Part shown: positions 45,711-55,072 of the stretch, one piece after another | Position numbering within the stretch: position 1 is the stretch's first letter | How the letters are laid out: each line of letters begins with the position of its first letter | Origin: Pirellulaceae bacterium | GTDB lineage: Bacteria; Planctomycetota; Planctomycetia; Pirellulales; Pirellulaceae | NCBI GenBank assembly: GCA_029243025.1 | Contig: JAQWSU010000054.1 | Span: 28,611 to 92,610, forward strand | Length of the DNA: 64,000 nt | Direction of reading: 5' to 3' | Notes under the pieces: model-generated | What the model was told of the DNA's origin: nothing | Databases searched by the model: none | The model's input: only the letters and a program-made list of their open reading frames with translations | Translations under genes and position numbers: made by a program

Positions 45711-46029
45711 TTTCGGTTTCGTATGTCCATGAAAGTTTTTTCTTGTAGATCCGTTCTCCTTATATCAAAATGCGCTCGGTTTCATCCTTCGAATTACTTG
45801 GATGGTGTTTGTTTCGATGACGCCTGGAAAATGTTTGCAATCGGTAGGCTTTGCGATGTAGTCGCAAGAGATCTATCGAGTCATCCAGTGATCGTTTGGA
45901 GTCAGGCTAATGAAGTGAACTTCCATAGCTAAAGAGAATCAAGGCTACAGAGAATCAGTAGCGATTGATTTGTCTCATTTTGGGATTTCTTGAGTCTGAT
46001 TGTTATGAATCATCTGGGAGCAAAATGTC

Positions 46030-46860
46030 ATGAGATTTACATCGACTTGTGTTTTATCTTCGCTTCTCGCGTTGGGTATGATTGCGGTAGGGCAAGCCGG
46101 AACTTATTCGGACTTGGTCATTGCTGATGGTGCGATCAATTACTGGAGTTTTGAGCAGGCGTCGACGGCTGATCCCGCAACGGACTCAGCAGGGAGTGTG
46201 GACGGTACTTACCAGGGCAACGTGGTTCTGGCTCCGAATACCGAGAGTTCTCTGCTGGGCAATGCAGCCCAATTTGACGGCCAGGATGGCACCCATGTTG
46301 CACTAGGTGCTGGTACCGTTATCGGAGATTCGATCACGGTCGAAGCGTGGGTTAATCTCGATGTGGACGCGACAGCCGGGTTTTCACCCGTATTGGCCAA
46401 ATGGGACGGTAGTTTCGAATTGGATGTGAATGCAACGGACCAACCGGGATTAGGTACTGATCGAGTGGATTTCGTTCTCCGAAATTCCAGCAATGATTTC
46501 GGAGACCCGGCTTCTCCAATCGCCATTTCTCGTGGTGAATGGCACCATGTTGCGGGCGTCTACGATGGCACGACAGGAGAAGGCCTTGTTTACCTGGACG
46601 GTGTGGCTGGCGCACCGTTCTCTTTAGGCGGCGCATTGCAGAACGCAGGTGGCGATGATGGTAATTGGTACATCGGAACTACGCGTAACCCAGCGAGCGG
46701 ATTCAATTGGGACGGCTGGATCGATGAAGTCGCAGTTTATGACAAGGCTTTGTCGGCCGAGACGATTCAAAGCCACATCAACGCTGTTCCTGAGCCGACG
46801 AGCGTTAGTCTGCTATTGGTCGGTCTCCTAGGGGTAGGTCTCTTGCGTAGAAAGAGATAA
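46030..46860 (+). CDS. Exported LamG-domain protein with PEP-CTERM tail
   Basis: A 276-residue exported protein with a signal peptide (cleaved near VGQAG), one LamG/concanavalin-like domain (about 25-250: AAQFDGQDGTHVAL, ITVEAWVNLD, WHHVAGVYDG, DDGNWYIGTTR) and a canonical PEP-CTERM tail (VPEPTSVSLLLVGLLGVG then LLRRKR). GGGAG lies about nine bases before the ATG. It is a shorter paralogue of the protein at 39109-40383 on the other side of the CotH-type gene, lacking the calcium-loop repeats. It is probably exosortase-sorted to the cell surface or matrix. A terminator-like hairpin follows it. Confidence 0.88.
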   Translation: MRFTSTCVLSSLLALGMIAVGQAGTYSDLVIADGAINYWSFEQASTADPATDSAGSVDGTYQGNVVLAPNTESSLLGNAAQFDGQDGTHVALGAGTVIGDSITVEAWVNLDVDATAGFSPVLAKWDGSFELDVNATDQPGLGTDRVDFVLRNSSNDFGDPASPIAISRGEWHHVAGVYDGTTGEGLVYLDGVAGAPFSLGGALQNAGGDDGNWYIGTTRNPASGFNWDGWIDEVAVYDKALSAETIQSHINAVPEPTSVSLLLVGLLGVGLLRRKR

Positions 46861-46893
46861 GGCTAGGGAATGGCGTGAATTGAAAAAAGTAAA

Positions 46894-46927
46894 CAGGCTG
46901 GGATAATGACTGTATTATTCCAGCTTG
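46894..46927 (+). terminator. Terminator-like hairpin after LamG gene
   Basis: CAGGCTGGGATAAT and ATTATTCCAGCTTG form a 14-bp stem (two G-U pairs) with a six-base loop, 33 bases after the LamG gene stop. No long T-run follows, so it may be a weak or factor-assisted terminator. It would separate this gene from the FG-GAP lipoprotein genes downstream. Confidence 0.6.
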
Positions 46928-46993
46928 TATTCGTTGTTGAGCACTGAATTTAATTTGTACACCCCGTCACACTTCGCATGTTACGATGAGGTC

Positions 46994-49900
46994 ATGCGCA
47001 ATCTTCTCACTCTGACACTACTTTCAATTCTCGCGTCCGGTTGCAATCGTTCGCGGGACGCTGAACGTCCGCCTAAAGACGTGGCGTTGACGGTGACATC
47101 CAAGAGTGATGACCGATCTGAGGTAGCCACCCCGTTGAAGGTGACACCCTTGTCGGAGCCTCCGCTTAGAAACGGTCGATTCCAGTATTTCGATTCCGAG
47201 ACAACGGGGATCGATTTTGTTCATCATTGGAATCCTTCGCCGCGTCATGAGTTAAAACTGGCCAATGCAGTGGCGGGAGGTGGTGTTGCCGTCGGTGACT
47301 ACGATGGTGATGCTCGTCCCGACATTTATTTGACCCGTCCGACCGGTGGCGGCCGTTTGTACCGCAACCTTGGAGACTTTCGCTTTCAGGATGTGACCGA
47401 AACGGCTGGCATACAAAGTGGTGAATACTGGGGCACGGGTGCCTGCTTTGTGGATGCTGATAATGATGGCCGACTCGATCTGTATGTCTGTGGATACGAC
47501 TGCCCAAATCAGTTGTACATCAACCAGGGTGATGCCACTTTTACCGAATGCGCGGCGTCGTGTGGAGTCGATTTTCGTGGTGCGAGCATCATGGCCGCTT
47601 GGTCTGATTACGATGTCGACGGTGATCTGGATATGTATCTCGTGACCAATCGGCTGGATCCGGTAAAGAAATTCCAAACCAAAGCATTTCGCCGTAATGG
47701 CAAGTGGGTTGTACCAGCAGAAGTTCGCGAAACGAATGACATTCTTGTTAAACCTGACGGATCGCCTTTCCCGATCGATGCGGGCCAATTCGATCATCTG
47801 TATCGCAACGACGGTCCAGGTCCTGATGGGCGAATCAAGTTCGTGGAAGTCAGTGACGAAGCTGGGTTGCAGGGAAACTACTTTGGTCTTTCGGCAACCT
47901 GGTGGGACGTGGATCAAGACGGATTGCCGGACTTATACGTTGCCAACGACTTTTTTGGTCCTGATCAGCTTTACCATAACAACGGTGACGGAACGTTCTC
48001 TGATGTGACACGGTTGGCGTTAGCGCACACTCCATGGTTTTCCATGGGTGCCGATTTCGGCGATATCAACAACGATGGCCATCTTGATTTCATGGCGTCG
48101 GATATGTCTGGCACCAGTCATTACAAACAAAAAGTGGCCATGGGTGAAATGAATGAGAACGCCTGGTTCTTGGACTACTCAGAACCTCGTCAGTACATGC
48201 GCAACGCAATATACCTGAATTCGGGCACCGGTCGATTTTGGGAGATTGCCTACCTGACGGGATTGGCTGAATCGAATTGGACATGGTCGATTCGCTTTGG
48301 GGACTTGGACAGCGATGGGCGTGAAGATCTTTTTGTATCTAATGGGATGACTCGTGATTGGTTCAACAGTGATCTTCGCGCTCAGGCTCGTCAAATCGGC
48401 GATTGGTGGCAGGGCAGTCGCGATCTTTGGCTAAACGAACCGCCATTGCGTGAGCAAAACCTTGCTTTTCGCAATCACGGAAATCTGACCTTTGAAGATG
48501 CAAGTCAGGACTGGGGATTGAACGAGGAGTCGGTCAGTTTTGGTGCGACCTTAGCTGATTTGGATGGTGACGGTTACTTGGATGTCGTTATCAATAATTT
48601 TGAGGCCGCTCCCTCGCTCTACCGGAATGAATTGGCTGTCGGGCATCGCATTGCAATTCGATTGCGAGGTGACTCCAGCAATCGCTTTGGGCTAGGTGCG
48701 ACTGTGCGATTGCGTTCCGCGTCCGGGCAGCAAGTTCGTTATCTTTCGTCGTCGCGAGGTTTTATGGCGGCGAGTGAACCGGTGTTGCACTTTGGACTAG
48801 GTGAGGACACGGTCGTGGATCAGTTAACCGTTAGCTGGCCCAGCGGCAAGGTTCAGGAGTTCAGCCGACTTCCAGTTGATCAACGCTATACGATAACCGA
48901 GCCTCACGGTTTGCCGCCCAAGAGGACTCTTCCACAGCGACCCAAGCCTATGTTTCGGCGAGACCGGAAGTTTCCCGTCGCTGCGCATCGCGAGCAGCCC
49001 TTCGATGACTTCGCTCAGCAGCCGTTACTTCCCAACAAGCTGTCGCAACTCGGCCCCGGTTTGGCCTGGGGTGACATTGATGGCGACGGGGATGATGATC
49101 TATACGTGGGGGCCGCGGCTGGGCAAGCTGGCCGGGTTTTTGCGAACGATTTGGGGAAGTTTAGTCCCATCATATCGCCCGCTTTTGATAAGGACGAAGC
49201 TTGCGAAGACATGGGAACGTTGTTCTTCGATTCAGATGGGGACGGAGATCTGGACTTGTATGTTGTTAGTGGTAGCTCGCAGTTTTCTGTCAAAAGTGAG
49301 GAACTTCGTGACCGCCTGTATTTGAACGATGGCGAAGGTAGATTTGAGTTGGCTCCCGAAGATACATTGCCGGACGCGTTAGAAAGCGGCAGTGCGGTTG
49401 CTGCTGCTGACTTCGATCGGGATGGTGACCTCGATTTGTTTGTCGGCGCTCGGTTGATTCCCGGACAGTATCCGCTTTCGCCGCGGGCCATGGTTTTACG
49501 TAACGAAACGACGCCAACGGGAACCAGTCGTTTCGTCGACGTTACCAATCAGATCGCATCCGGTCTGGATCGAGCCGGAATGGTGACCGGAGCTGTTTGG
49601 TCAGATGCGAATGGCGATGGATGGTTAGATTTACTACTGACATGCGATTGGGGCACCGTTCAATTCTGGAGAAATGATCAAGGTAAGTTAATCAATGCCA
49701 CCGACGCTGCTGGCTTATCAGAAAGATCTGGTTGGTGGAACGGCATTGCTGGACGCGATTTGGACAACGATGGTGACATTGACTACGTCGTCACCAACGT
49801 CGGCCAGAATACCAAGTATCATGCCAGCCCAGCCCATCCCCAGGTTATGTATTACGGCGATTTTGATGACAGTGGCCGGATGAGATTGGTTGAAGCCGAA

Positions 49901-50719
49901 TTTGAGGGGGATGAATTGATGCCGATTCGCGGCAAAAGTTGTTCCAGTCGCGCAATTCCTCTACTGAACGATCGTTTCGGTAGTTTTCACGACTTCGCAT
50001 TAGCGTCCTTAGACGACATTTACACTTCCGAATGCCTGGAAGACGCACGACGATTCGAAGTGAATACGTTGGAAACATCCATTTTGCTAAATCAGGGTGA
50101 CGGATCGTTTGAATTTCGTCCATTACCCAAGTTGGCACAAGCGTCACCGGCTTTTGGCGTGGTGCTGACCGAGATCGATGGTGATGGACATCCTGATATA
50201 TATCTGGCGCAGAACTTTTTTGGTACACAACTAGAGACCGGCCGTATGGATGGTGGTACTAGTTTGTTGCTAACGGGGGCTGGCGACGGTACGTTTTCAG
50301 CGCTCTTTCCTCATCAATCTGGATTGATCGTCTCCGGTGATGCGAAAGGGTTGGCGGCGGCTGACATTAACTCTGACCATCGTATGGACTTGATCATTAC
50401 GATGAATAATGGACCCGTACTGGCCTTTATCAACGAATGTTCATCGCCAGAACGTTTCTTTAGCGTTCGATTAAAGGGGCCCGCCGCTAACCGTTCTGCC
50501 ATTGGATCGCGTGTATCTGTGCATCTGAAAGATGGGTCTAAGCAGACGGCCGAAGTTCATGCGGGTTCAGGTTACCTGTCGCAGTCAACCACGGAGCAAT
50601 CCTTTGGCCTAGGGCTAGAAAACCAAGTTGACCGCGTGACCGTCCGATGGCCTGATGGTAGTTCAAGTGAACATCCGGTCTCGAGCGACCAAGCCTCAAT
50701 TCTTATTGAGCTAGATTGA
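46994..50719 (+). CDS. FG-GAP / ASPIC-UnbV repeat lipoprotein (CRTAC1-like) 1
   Basis: A 1241-residue exported lipoprotein. The start at ATG 46994 gives a signal with lipobox LASGC (Cys17); the frame upstream to 46925 is less likely. The chain is an internal double: two halves of about 600 residues, each with FG-GAP/VCBS calcium loops (GDYDGDARPDIYL, VDADNDGRLDLYVC, GDIDGDGDDDLYVG, DFDRDGDLDLFVG) ending in an ASPIC/UnbV-type domain (FGLGEDTVVDQLTVSWPSG and FGLGLENQVDRVTVRWPDG). The two endings are so alike that an internal duplication is clear. Such proteins form beta-propellers, possibly binding glycans or proteins at the surface. It overlaps the next gene's upstream frame and is probably co-transcribed with it. 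Confidence 0.88.
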   Translation: MRNLLTLTLLSILASGCNRSRDAERPPKDVALTVTSKSDDRSEVATPLKVTPLSEPPLRNGRFQYFDSETTGIDFVHHWNPSPRHELKLANAVAGGGVAVGDYDGDARPDIYLTRPTGGGRLYRNLGDFRFQDVTETAGIQSGEYWGTGACFVDADNDGRLDLYVCGYDCPNQLYINQGDATFTECAASCGVDFRGASIMAAWSDYDVDGDLDMYLVTNRLDPVKKFQTKAFRRNGKWVVPAEVRETNDILVKPDGSPFPIDAGQFDHLYRNDGPGPDGRIKFVEVSDEAGLQGNYFGLSATWWDVDQDGLPDLYVANDFFGPDQLYHNNGDGTFSDVTRLALAHTPWFSMGADFGDINNDGHLDFMASDMSGTSHYKQKVAMGEMNENAWFLDYSEPRQYMRNAIYLNSGTGRFWEIAYLTGLAESNWTWSIRFGDLDSDGREDLFVSNGMTRDWFNSDLRAQARQIGDWWQGSRDLWLNEPPLREQNLAFRNHGNLTFEDASQDWGLNEESVSFGATLADLDGDGYLDVVINNFEAAPSLYRNELAVGHRIAIRLRGDSSNRFGLGATVRLRSASGQQVRYLSSSRGFMAASEPVLHFGLGEDTVVDQLTVSWPSGKVQEFSRLPVDQRYTITEPHGLPPKRTLPQRPKPMFRRDRKFPVAAHREQPFDDFAQQPLLPNKLSQLGPGLAWGDIDGDGDDDLYVGAAAGQAGRVFANDLGKFSPIISPAFDKDEACEDMGTLFFDSDGDGDLDLYVVSGSSQFSVKSEELRDRLYLNDGEGRFELAPEDTLPDALESGSAVAAADFDRDGDLDLFVGARLIPGQYPLSPRAMVLRNETTPTGTSRFVDVTNQIASGLDRAGMVTGAVWSDANGDGWLDLLLTCDWGTVQFWRNDQGKLINATDAAGLSERSGWWNGIAGRDLDNDGDIDYVVTNVGQNTKYHASPAHPQVMYYGDFDDSGRMRLVEAEFEGDELMPIRGKSCSSRAIPLLNDRFGSFHDFALASLDDIYTSECLEDARRFEVNTLETSILLNQGDGSFEFRPLPKLAQASPAFGVVLTEIDGDGHPDIYLAQNFFGTQLETGRMDGGTSLLLTGAGDGTFSALFPHQSGLIVSGDAKGLAAADINSDHRMDLIITMNNGPVLAFINECSSPERFFSVRLKGPAANRSAIGSRVSVHLKDGSKQTAEVHAGSGYLSQSTTEQSFGLGLENQVDRVTVRWPDGSSSEHPVSSDQASILIELD

Positions 50720-50724
50720 AGATC

Positions 50725-53700
50725 ATGTCACAACTCCAGTCGTGCAACCCACGGACTACTCGCGACGCCATTCGTAATTGCGGTTGTTTGGTGGGAGTTG
50801 TCATGACTTTGCTATTGATCGTGACGTTGAACGGTTGTCATCGTTCTTCAACATCACCATTGTCACAAACCGTTAAGCCGATCGCTGGCTTGCAGTCGCG
50901 CCCGCTGCCCGAGCGAGAATCACGGGGTGATCAAGTCCGATTTGAATCAATGTCGGTTGATCGAACCGGGCTCGATTTTATCCATCATTGGATGCCCCCC
51001 GCCGATTATCCTCATGACCTAGAAACTCAAATGGCCGGCGGCGGTGTCGCCATCGGCGACTACGATAATGACGGACGACCGGACATTTACCTTTCCCGTC
51101 CGTATGGTGGTAATCGGCTCTATCGAAATTTGGGTGATTTTCGTTTTAATGACGTGACGGATATGGCTGGCTTGAGGGATGACGAGACGTGGGGGGGCGG
51201 AGTTTCTTTCGCCGATGTTGATAATGATGGTGACCTCGATTTGTTCGCTTGTTCCCACAATGGACCCAACCGTCTGTTCATTAACCAGGTCGATGGTACC
51301 TTCTTGGAACAGGCCAACCTGTTTGGCCTCGATTTTAGCGGCGCAAGCGTCATGATGGCCTTCTGTGATTATGATCTCGACGGCGATTTGGACGGATATC
51401 TTTTGACGAACCGATTAAATCCTCCCCGAGATGTCGAGCTTGGAAAGGCCGTCCGCATCAACGGTAAATGGGTCGTCCCGCCTGAAGCTCAGGAGTATAA
51501 GGACATCATTGTTACGCCGGATGGAAAGCCGATTCCGATCAACGCGGCACAGTTCGATCATCTGTTTCGCAATGATGGACCTGACCAAACCGGACAGACA
51601 CGTTTTACCGACGTCAGTCAACAAGCGGGAATCGATGGCAACGACCATGGACTCGGCATCGTCTGGTGGGACTACAACGATGATGGATTTCCCGATTTGT
51701 ACGTTGCGAATGATTTCACGGATGCCGACTGTCTGTACCATAACAATGGTGATGGCACGTTTACGAACATCATAGCAACATCGCTCCCGCATACGCCTTG
51801 GTTTTCGATGGGAGTTGACGCAGCCGACATCAATAACGATGGCCAAGTCGATCTGATGGCCTCCGACATGACGGGAACTAATCACTACAAACAAAAAGTC
51901 GGTATGGGAGAGATGGGGTCACAGTTGTGGTTTCTGGAATTCCCCAAGCCTCGCCAATACATGCGCAACGCCGTCTATCTAAACACGGGCACACCACGTT
52001 TCATGGAGGTGGGTTATCTAACCGGTCTAGCGGAAACCGATTGGACCTGGACCGTTCGATTTGCAGACCTCGACGAAGATGGCTGGCTTGACGCGTTTGT
52101 TACGAATGGAATGACACGCGATTGGCAAAACAGTGACTTGAAACGGCAGGCCGATGCGTTGGGTGGCAAGCAGTCACCCAAAGGGCGAGCGTTCTGGCAG
52201 AATCAGAGTGCCAAGCAGGACCGTAACCTGTTGTTTCATAATCAAGGTGATCTAAACTTCAGTAGCGAGGGCGATAAGTTTGGACTCGATCACGACGGTG
52301 TAAGTTTTGGTGCCGCGACAGGTGACCTCGATGGTGATGGAGACCTCGACCTGATTGTGAATAACTTTGAAGAGCATGTTAGCGTCTATCGAAACTTGTC
52401 GTCGGAACAAAATCGTGTCATCGTTCAGTTGAAAGGGACCCAGGGCAATCGATATGGAATAGGAGCCAGACTACAAATCGAAACGCAAACGGGTAAACAG
52501 AGACGAGACTTGACTGCTGCTCGTGGATTCATGTCTTCTGGTGAACCAATCGCTCATTTTGGACTCGGCAGTGATTCGGTAATCGATCGATTGACGTTGC
52601 GCTGGCCGAGCGGGCAGCTGCAAGCTTTCGACAATCTTCCCGTGAACCGGGTTTATACCGTGACAGAGCCGACAATCTCGACGGCGACCGACGAATCAGA
52701 TTCGGTTCGAGTCGCAATGTTTAAGGCGGGCGTGATCGCCCCCTCAGCCGTCCATCGAGAACAGCCATTTGACGACTTTAAACGGCAGCCCCTCTTGCCA
52801 AATCGACTCTCACAGCTTGGGCCCGGTATGGCTTGTGGAGATATCAATGGTGACGGAGTTGACGATGTTTTTCTGGGCGGAGCTGCTGGTCAGCCAGGAA
52901 CGATGTTGATTAATCGAGACGGACGTTTCATACCCCTTCGTAATTCGAATTCCACGGTGTTTTTCCAGGATCGTCACTGCGAGGACATGGGGCTGTTGTT
53001 GTTTGATGCGGATGGCGATGCCGATCTCGATTTATATGTTGTGAGTGGCGGAGTGGAGTGTGAAGAGGGGAGTTCTCGGTTGCAGGATCGGTTATACGTT
53101 AATGACGGACATGGCGCGTTTACGAAGGCGCCGCCCGACACCTTACCCAAGATGCTTGCGAGCGGAAGTACGGTGGTTGCTGCCGATTATGATCGAGATC
53201 ACGACCTGGACCTATTTGTCGGTGGACGAGTTCGTCCTGGTGCGTATCCGCTCACGCCACGATCGTATCTGTTGCGAAACGATTCCAGTCAAACGGGTGG
53301 ACTGCACTTCACCGACGTCACCGATGACGTAGCGCCGGAGTTGGGACAGCAAGGTATGGTCACTGGGGCCCTCTGGACTGACTCCAATTGCGACGGCTGG
53401 ATCGACTTGATCGTCACCTGCGAATGGGAACCGATTCGGATGTGGCAGAATAATCAAGGACAGTTTGCAAACGTGACGGACTCGGCTGGCTTAAGCAAAT
53501 ACTTAGGATGGTGGAACAGTGTTAATGGTCGAGATTTCGACAACGATGGCGACATCGACTATGTCGTGACGAATTTTGGTCTGAATACGAAGTATGAAGC
53601 CAGCGAAAGAACGCCTGTTGAACTTTACTATGGAAGTTTCGATGACAGCGGGGAAATGCGTTTGATCGAAGCCGAGCATGAAGGTCGACAACTGTACCCA

Positions 53701-54504
53701 GTGCGGGGACGCAGTTGCTCAAGTAACGCAATTCCTGTCGTGGGCGAACGTTTCGAGTCCTATCACGACTTTGCGTTGGCGTCGTTGTCAGAGATCTACA
53801 CGGCTGAATCTTTGCAGCGATCGCATTTGTTTTCCACCAATACCTTGGAGTCAGGTATCCTAATCAATGATGGTCGGGGACATTTTGAATTTCGAGTGTT
53901 ACCAAGAATTGCTCAAGCATCTCCGAGCTTTGGTGTGGTGACAACAGAATTGGACGGAGACGGTATAGCGGATATTTTCCTGGCGCAGAATTTTTTCGGG
54001 CCTCAAGTCGAAACTGGCCGAATGGACGGAGGGGTCGGTCTGTTGCTACGTGGCCAAGTTCCTTCCGCTCAGAACTCGGGCTTTACGCCGATATGGCCTG
54101 ACCGAAGTGGTATCGTTGTTTCTGGTGATGCAACATCGGCTTTGTGTACTGACGCCAATCAAGATGGTCGTCCTGATTTGCTCGTTGCCGAAAATAACGG
54201 TCGCATAAGATCGTTTCTACACCAAGCTGAAAATAGCAACTCCTTCTTGTCAATCGACGTTAAGAATCAGCGGGGTGCGCCGGCCGTGGGAGCCCGTGTG
54301 GAACTGATCCTTAGCGACGGGGCGCGCCAAGTTGCCGAACTGTATGCCGGCTCGGGATATCTTTCCCAATCGACGCACCTACTTACGTTCGGATTGGGAG
54401 ACAATCGGACGGTCGAACACGTCAACGTTCGTTGGGCCGACGGAAGTACCAACAAATATAGCAACCTGGAAACCAAGGCCGTGCTGCGAATCCAGCAAGA
54501 TTAG
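50725..54504 (+). CDS. FG-GAP / ASPIC-UnbV repeat lipoprotein (CRTAC1-like) 2
   Basis: A 1259-residue paralogue of the preceding protein with the same doubled architecture. The ATG at 50725 is chosen, five bases after the upstream TGA; a TTG at 50716 is also in frame. The signal region ends in the lipobox TLNGC (Cys38). Shared landmarks include HTPWFSMG, GTNHYKQKVGMGEM, YMRNAVYLN and YLSQSTHLLTFGLGD. The high similarity along the whole length shows a tandem gene duplication. Both genes together may make two subunits of one surface structure or bind related ligands. The next gene starts more than 500 bases later, so the pair is a separate transcription unit. Confidence 0.88.
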   Translation: MSQLQSCNPRTTRDAIRNCGCLVGVVMTLLLIVTLNGCHRSSTSPLSQTVKPIAGLQSRPLPERESRGDQVRFESMSVDRTGLDFIHHWMPPADYPHDLETQMAGGGVAIGDYDNDGRPDIYLSRPYGGNRLYRNLGDFRFNDVTDMAGLRDDETWGGGVSFADVDNDGDLDLFACSHNGPNRLFINQVDGTFLEQANLFGLDFSGASVMMAFCDYDLDGDLDGYLLTNRLNPPRDVELGKAVRINGKWVVPPEAQEYKDIIVTPDGKPIPINAAQFDHLFRNDGPDQTGQTRFTDVSQQAGIDGNDHGLGIVWWDYNDDGFPDLYVANDFTDADCLYHNNGDGTFTNIIATSLPHTPWFSMGVDAADINNDGQVDLMASDMTGTNHYKQKVGMGEMGSQLWFLEFPKPRQYMRNAVYLNTGTPRFMEVGYLTGLAETDWTWTVRFADLDEDGWLDAFVTNGMTRDWQNSDLKRQADALGGKQSPKGRAFWQNQSAKQDRNLLFHNQGDLNFSSEGDKFGLDHDGVSFGAATGDLDGDGDLDLIVNNFEEHVSVYRNLSSEQNRVIVQLKGTQGNRYGIGARLQIETQTGKQRRDLTAARGFMSSGEPIAHFGLGSDSVIDRLTLRWPSGQLQAFDNLPVNRVYTVTEPTISTATDESDSVRVAMFKAGVIAPSAVHREQPFDDFKRQPLLPNRLSQLGPGMACGDINGDGVDDVFLGGAAGQPGTMLINRDGRFIPLRNSNSTVFFQDRHCEDMGLLLFDADGDADLDLYVVSGGVECEEGSSRLQDRLYVNDGHGAFTKAPPDTLPKMLASGSTVVAADYDRDHDLDLFVGGRVRPGAYPLTPRSYLLRNDSSQTGGLHFTDVTDDVAPELGQQGMVTGALWTDSNCDGWIDLIVTCEWEPIRMWQNNQGQFANVTDSAGLSKYLGWWNSVNGRDFDNDGDIDYVVTNFGLNTKYEASERTPVELYYGSFDDSGEMRLIEAEHEGRQLYPVRGRSCSSNAIPVVGERFESYHDFALASLSEIYTAESLQRSHLFSTNTLESGILINDGRGHFEFRVLPRIAQASPSFGVVTTELDGDGIADIFLAQNFFGPQVETGRMDGGVGLLLRGQVPSAQNSGFTPIWPDRSGIVVSGDATSALCTDANQDGRPDLLVAENNGRIRSFLHQAENSNSFLSIDVKNQRGAPAVGARVELILSDGARQVAELYAGSGYLSQSTHLLTFGLGDNRTVEHVNVRWADGSTNKYSNLETKAVLRIQQD

Positions 54505-55072
54505 GTGCAATCAACAACGTCGGATTCACGGCGAGAACCGTATGCACACTCGAGTGGAATTGCATTGGTAAAGTTTCAACGGTTAGTTGGTCCGTCTCAA
54601 TTGAGAGTGAATTCAAGCCTATTAAATCAGCTCAGCTTGTGCTCGAGCCAATCGGAATTTCAGTTTGTTGGTGAGAAATGAGAAGTGCCACAGGCATCAA
54701 CGACCAAATCTTTGTTCAGCAAGTTTTAATCGCGTTGTGTCCGATTCCGGACAATTTTACTGCAACTTTGTCCTGGCTTCATCGAGGAGGTGATGGAGAA
54801 ATGGAGTTGGCTGGCAGCAGCATTTCGTATCGCTTTCCCGTTGCATGACTATCCGTTGCGCAGATTGTGCTTAGCATCGACGCGCTCTGGAGCTGATTCT
54901 AGCCGTGACAATTCGAAGAAATCGCGTTGCTTTTACCGTTCTAAATGCTAAATCAGTTACGACCGAATTCTTCAGTGTGTTTGGGTGAACAACGCGGAGA
55001 GCAGTTACTGAAATCGTTAAGCTAGAAAATCGGTTCGCGACGACGGTTTCCGTTTCGCCAACCTTTCTGGCG
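54505..55072. other. Intergenic region, no supported gene
   Basis: A 568-bp gap between the FG-GAP gene pair and the synthetase operon. No open frame with a recognisable domain and no strong hairpin was seen. It presumably holds the operon promoter, but I could not assign boxes. Confidence 0.45.

Larger units (their letters stand above)
45288..46029. other. Long intergenic region with hairpin and repeats, upstream of the CotH-type gene
   Basis: This 742-bp gap lies between divergent genes. It contains a 12-bp perfect hairpin, a 50-bp perfect tandem repeat and a run of degenerate repeats with about 20-bp spacing, listed separately. The frame 45301-45708 on the minus strand owes its recurring FCDND residues to these repeats and is not a credible gene. 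The part from 45720 to 46010 contains a 78-codon frame (45696-45932) with no recognisable domain. Confidence 0.6.

Noticed and set aside
47252..47917. A 221-codon minus-strand frame inside the first FG-GAP lipoprotein gene
   Set aside because: Antisense shadow of repeated calcium-loop codons; no domain or ribosome site.
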